Below, piece after piece: positions 62,462 through 64,000 of a DNA stretch of 64,000 nucleotides. The first letter of the stretch is position 1; each line of letters starts with the position of its first letter. A program made the position numbers and the translations under genes. Where the stretch lies: assembly GCF_014243395.1 (NCBI RefSeq), contig NZ_JACLCP010000002.1, positions 62,001 to 126,000 of the forward strand. The letters run 5' to 3'. Origin of the DNA: Winogradskyella flava (GTDB taxonomy: Bacteria > Bacteroidota > Bacteroidia > Flavobacteriales > Flavobacteriaceae). The notes under the pieces are model-generated. The model worked only from the letters and a program-made list of their open reading frames with translations, made no database searches and had not been told where the DNA came from.

Positions 62462-62473
62462 TTACAATTGTAA
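62462..62473. promoter_or_regulatory. Perfect palindrome TTACAATTGTAA (candidate operator)
   Basis: A 12-base perfect palindrome covering the -33 region of the M14 gene promoter, including the TTG at 62469-62470. Confidence 0.55.
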
Positions 62474-62486
62474 ATTATCAAATGAT

Positions 62487-62494
62487 TACATTTG
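62487..62494 (+). promoter_or_regulatory. Promoter of the M14 gene inside a second near-palindrome
   Basis: TACATTTG, exact -7 consensus, lies within TTACATTTGTAA (62486-62497), 19 bases before the ATG. A protein bound here would block transcription. Confidence 0.6.
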
Positions 62495-62513
62495 TAACTG
62501 CTAAGAAAATCAA

Positions 62514-63668
62514 ATGACTTTAAAGCATCTAAATAGTTTATATTCCTTGGTAAAAACACCACAGTTATCAGGTAGATATATTACCAATTCTGATATCGAA
62601 AAATGTTTCCTTAATTTCCCGGAGGAAATGGTTTCTACCATTGGGTTTTCTGTAGAAAGAAGACCAATTTATGCCTTAAGGGTTGGAGGTGGACCAAAGA
62701 AAATATTATTGTGGTCTCAAATGCACGGTAATGAATCTACAACAACAAAGGCGTTGTTTGATTGCTTCAGCCTTTTTTTGACCAACAATACCATTCCGAA
62801 TTCTATTTTAGAGGCTTGTACTTTAGTTGTAATCCCAATTTTAAATCCAGATGGCGCAGAGCGTTATACACGTTTAAATGCTAATAATGTTGACATTAAT
62901 AGGGATGCGCAGGATCTCTCCCAACCAGAAAGCAAGGTATTACGAGATATTTTCAATAATTTTCAACCTGACTATTGTTTTAATTTACATGGTCAGCGCA
63001 CTATTTATAATGTCGGATCCAGTAGTGTATCTGCAACACTATCCTTTCTATCTCCCGCCCAGGATAAGGATCGGTTACTTACACCTAACCGAAAAGTGGC
63101 CATGTCAATAATATCTGAGATTAATGAGTATATGCAGGCCGAAATCCCAAATGGGATTGCGCGCTATGATGATGGCTTTAATCTTAATTGCGTTGGTGAT
63201 ACTTTTCAGCGTTTTGGTGTGCCAACTTTATTATATGAGGCTGGACATTTTTCAGGTGATTATAATAGGGAAGAGGTGAGACGCCTTATGTTTATAGCGA
63301 TTTTAAAGGGTCTGGAAGTGATTGCGAAAAGTAAAGGTTATATAGATTATGAGGATTATTTCAATATTCCTGAAAATGGCAAGCTTTTTTACGATGTTAT
63401 TATTAGACAAGCGAAACTGAATGATCAAAGCAATGAAATTTCAGATATTGGGATTTTGTATGAAGAACGATTAGTTAATGGATATATTGATTTTATTCCT
63501 GTGATAGAAATTATATCTAACTTAGACATGCATTTTGGTCATAAGGAAATTGATGCTGATCAAAAAATAGTAAGATCAATCGAAAATTCCGAATTGGAAG
63601 TTGCTAACGAAATCGATTTCGTAGTGATAAATAATGATAAAATCGCACTAAAACCTCAAAATAATTAG
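62514..63668 (+). CDS. Family M14 zinc carboxypeptidase
   Basis: 384 residues, cytosolic as judged by the lack of a signal peptide. The zinc site is SQMHGNESTTTKAL, giving His71 and Glu74 (HxxE), with the third ligand His159 in CFNLHGQRTIYN; LNPDGAERYTR, NVDINRDAQDL and the catalytic Glu in LYEAGHFSGD complete the M14 pattern. A C-terminal 90-residue extension (DYEDYFNIPENGKLFYDVI onward) resembles a transthyretin-like or small beta domain. The divergent XRE gene and the palindromes suggest regulation. Substrate unknown; it may act on cell-wall peptides. Confidence 0.86.
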   Translation: MTLKHLNSLYSLVKTPQLSGRYITNSDIEKCFLNFPEEMVSTIGFSVERRPIYALRVGGGPKKILLWSQMHGNESTTTKALFDCFSLFLTNNTIPNSILEACTLVVIPILNPDGAERYTRLNANNVDINRDAQDLSQPESKVLRDIFNNFQPDYCFNLHGQRTIYNVGSSSVSATLSFLSPAQDKDRLLTPNRKVAMSIISEINEYMQAEIPNGIARYDDGFNLNCVGDTFQRFGVPTLLYEAGHFSGDYNREEVRRLMFIAILKGLEVIAKSKGYIDYEDYFNIPENGKLFYDVIIRQAKLNDQSNEISDIGILYEERLVNGYIDFIPVIEIISNLDMHFGHKEIDADQKIVRSIENSELEVANEIDFVVINNDKIALKPQNN

Positions 63669-63700
63669 GTTTTAATGAGTATTTCTTAAAGTAAATGTCT

Positions 63701-63708
63701 TAATTTTG
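63701..63708 (+). promoter_or_regulatory. -7 element of the Lrp/AsnC gene
   Basis: TAATTTTG, exact TAnnTTTG, 25 bases upstream of the ATG at 63734. Confidence 0.6.
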
Positions 63709-63733
63709 CATATAGTTTAAAGATAATTCAATT

Positions 63734-64000
63734 ATGGCAAAGTTTAAATTAGATGAAATAGATCACCAAATCCTTGATATGTTAATTGATAATACCCGTA
63801 TTCCATTTACGGATATTGCGAAGAAATTATTAATTTCTGCAGGTACTGTTCATGTTAGAGTTAAGAAGATGGAAGAGGCGGGGATAATTAAAGGATCATC
63901 TTTGACTTTGGATTATAAAAAGTTAGGCTATTCTTTTATTGCCTATGTAGGTGTCTTTCTTCAAAACACATCACAAACCAAATTTGTTTTGGAACGTATA
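63734..64000 (+). CDS. Lrp/AsnC-family transcriptional regulator, 5' part
   Basis: Cut by the right edge after 89 codons. The N-terminal HTH reads LDEIDHQILDMLIDNTRIPF, then TDIAKKLLISAGTVHVRVKK and MEEAGIIKG, the winged helix of Lrp/AsnC proteins. The start of the ligand-binding RAM domain (YSFIAYVGVFLQNTSQ) is visible. These regulators respond to amino acids and control their metabolism. Target genes unknown; the full gene lies beyond the window. Confidence 0.92.
   Translation, partial: MAKFKLDEIDHQILDMLIDNTRIPFTDIAKKLLISAGTVHVRVKKMEEAGIIKGSSLTLDYKKLGYSFIAYVGVFLQNTSQTKFVLERI

Larger units (their letters stand above)
62212..62513. other. 302-bp divergent control region (XRE gene / M14 gene)
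   Basis: No ORF worth noting. It carries one promoter for each direction and three copies of a TACAnnTGTA core (62241-62250, 62462-62473, 62486-62497). The middle (62260-62440) is AT-rich without clear structure. Confidence 0.6.

Noticed and set aside
1-64000. tRNA or rRNA genes
   Set aside because: No cloverleaf with GGTTCRA-type T arm or rRNA conserved core was noticed in any intergenic stretch on either strand; a covariance-model scan would be decisive.

Overview
The window is 64 kb of AT-rich chromosome from a member of the Bacteroidota, almost certainly a (probably marine) Flavobacteriaceae. The evidence is in the sequence itself. Promoters carry the TAnnTTTG -7 element used by the Bacteroidota housekeeping sigma factor, and Shine-Dalgarno sequences are largely absent. 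Two secreted proteins end in type IX secretion sorting domains (type A at 30.7 kb, type B at 51.8 kb). Many families are typical of the group: YfhO membrane proteins, BatA/VWA, DUF4834, DUF3667, TIGR02757, M61 and S10 peptidases. There are no rRNA or tRNA genes, no CRISPR array, no phage and no insertion sequence that I can see.

Layout. 0-5.1 kb: 5' part of prfB (with the +1 programmed frameshift), a secreted metzincin-like protease, threonine aldolase, a GT2 glycosyltransferase. 5.2-9.1 kb: a Cys-rich lipoprotein, EbfC, oligopeptidase B. 9.1-13.9 kb: a cysteine-synthase-like PLP enzyme next to a serine-palmitoyltransferase-like enzyme (a probable sulfonolipid/capnine pair), then a convergent GNAT protein and an outer-membrane protein. 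14-19.7 kb: a surface-glycan operon (YfhO, GT4, Wzx-like flippase). 19.8-23.8 kb: two paralogous secreted proteins with sigma-54-like promoters flanking a penicillin-binding-type serine hydrolase. 24-34.6 kb: DUF3667, uvrA, an ECF sigma factor with a 47-residue companion, nth, bcp, a T9SS cargo protein, a conserved unknown and an MBL-fold hydrolase.

35.1-41.0 kb is an accessory island between conserved blocks. It holds a decayed small gene, an AraC regulator, a beta-lactamase-fold lipoprotein, a lipoprotein with a 60-bp tandem repeat, an unknown secreted protein and a GH3 enzyme, with short GTTG/CAAC-type repeats at the cassette borders. 41-46.3 kb is a minus-strand operon (BatA-like, a catalytically dead dihydroorotase, a small membrane protein, an esterase) plus a GT2. 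46.4-51.4 kb has M61 and S10 peptidases, a VOC protein and TIGR02757, interspersed with REP-like inverted repeats. 51.8-64 kb has a leucine-rich-repeat T9SS cargo protein, ychF, two SRPBCC paralogues, parE-parC, TerC, an XRE regulator facing an M14 peptidase across a palindrome-containing control region, and a truncated Lrp/AsnC regulator.

The most interesting items are the sigma-54-linked paralogue pair, the candidate sulfonolipid locus, the dead dihydroorotase, the Fe-S-less endonuclease III, the palindromes upstream of uvrA/sigma and of the XRE/M14 pair, the conserved-looking 47-residue ORF behind the ECF sigma factor, and the repeat-bordered accessory island. No search or computation could be run; family names come from motif recognition.
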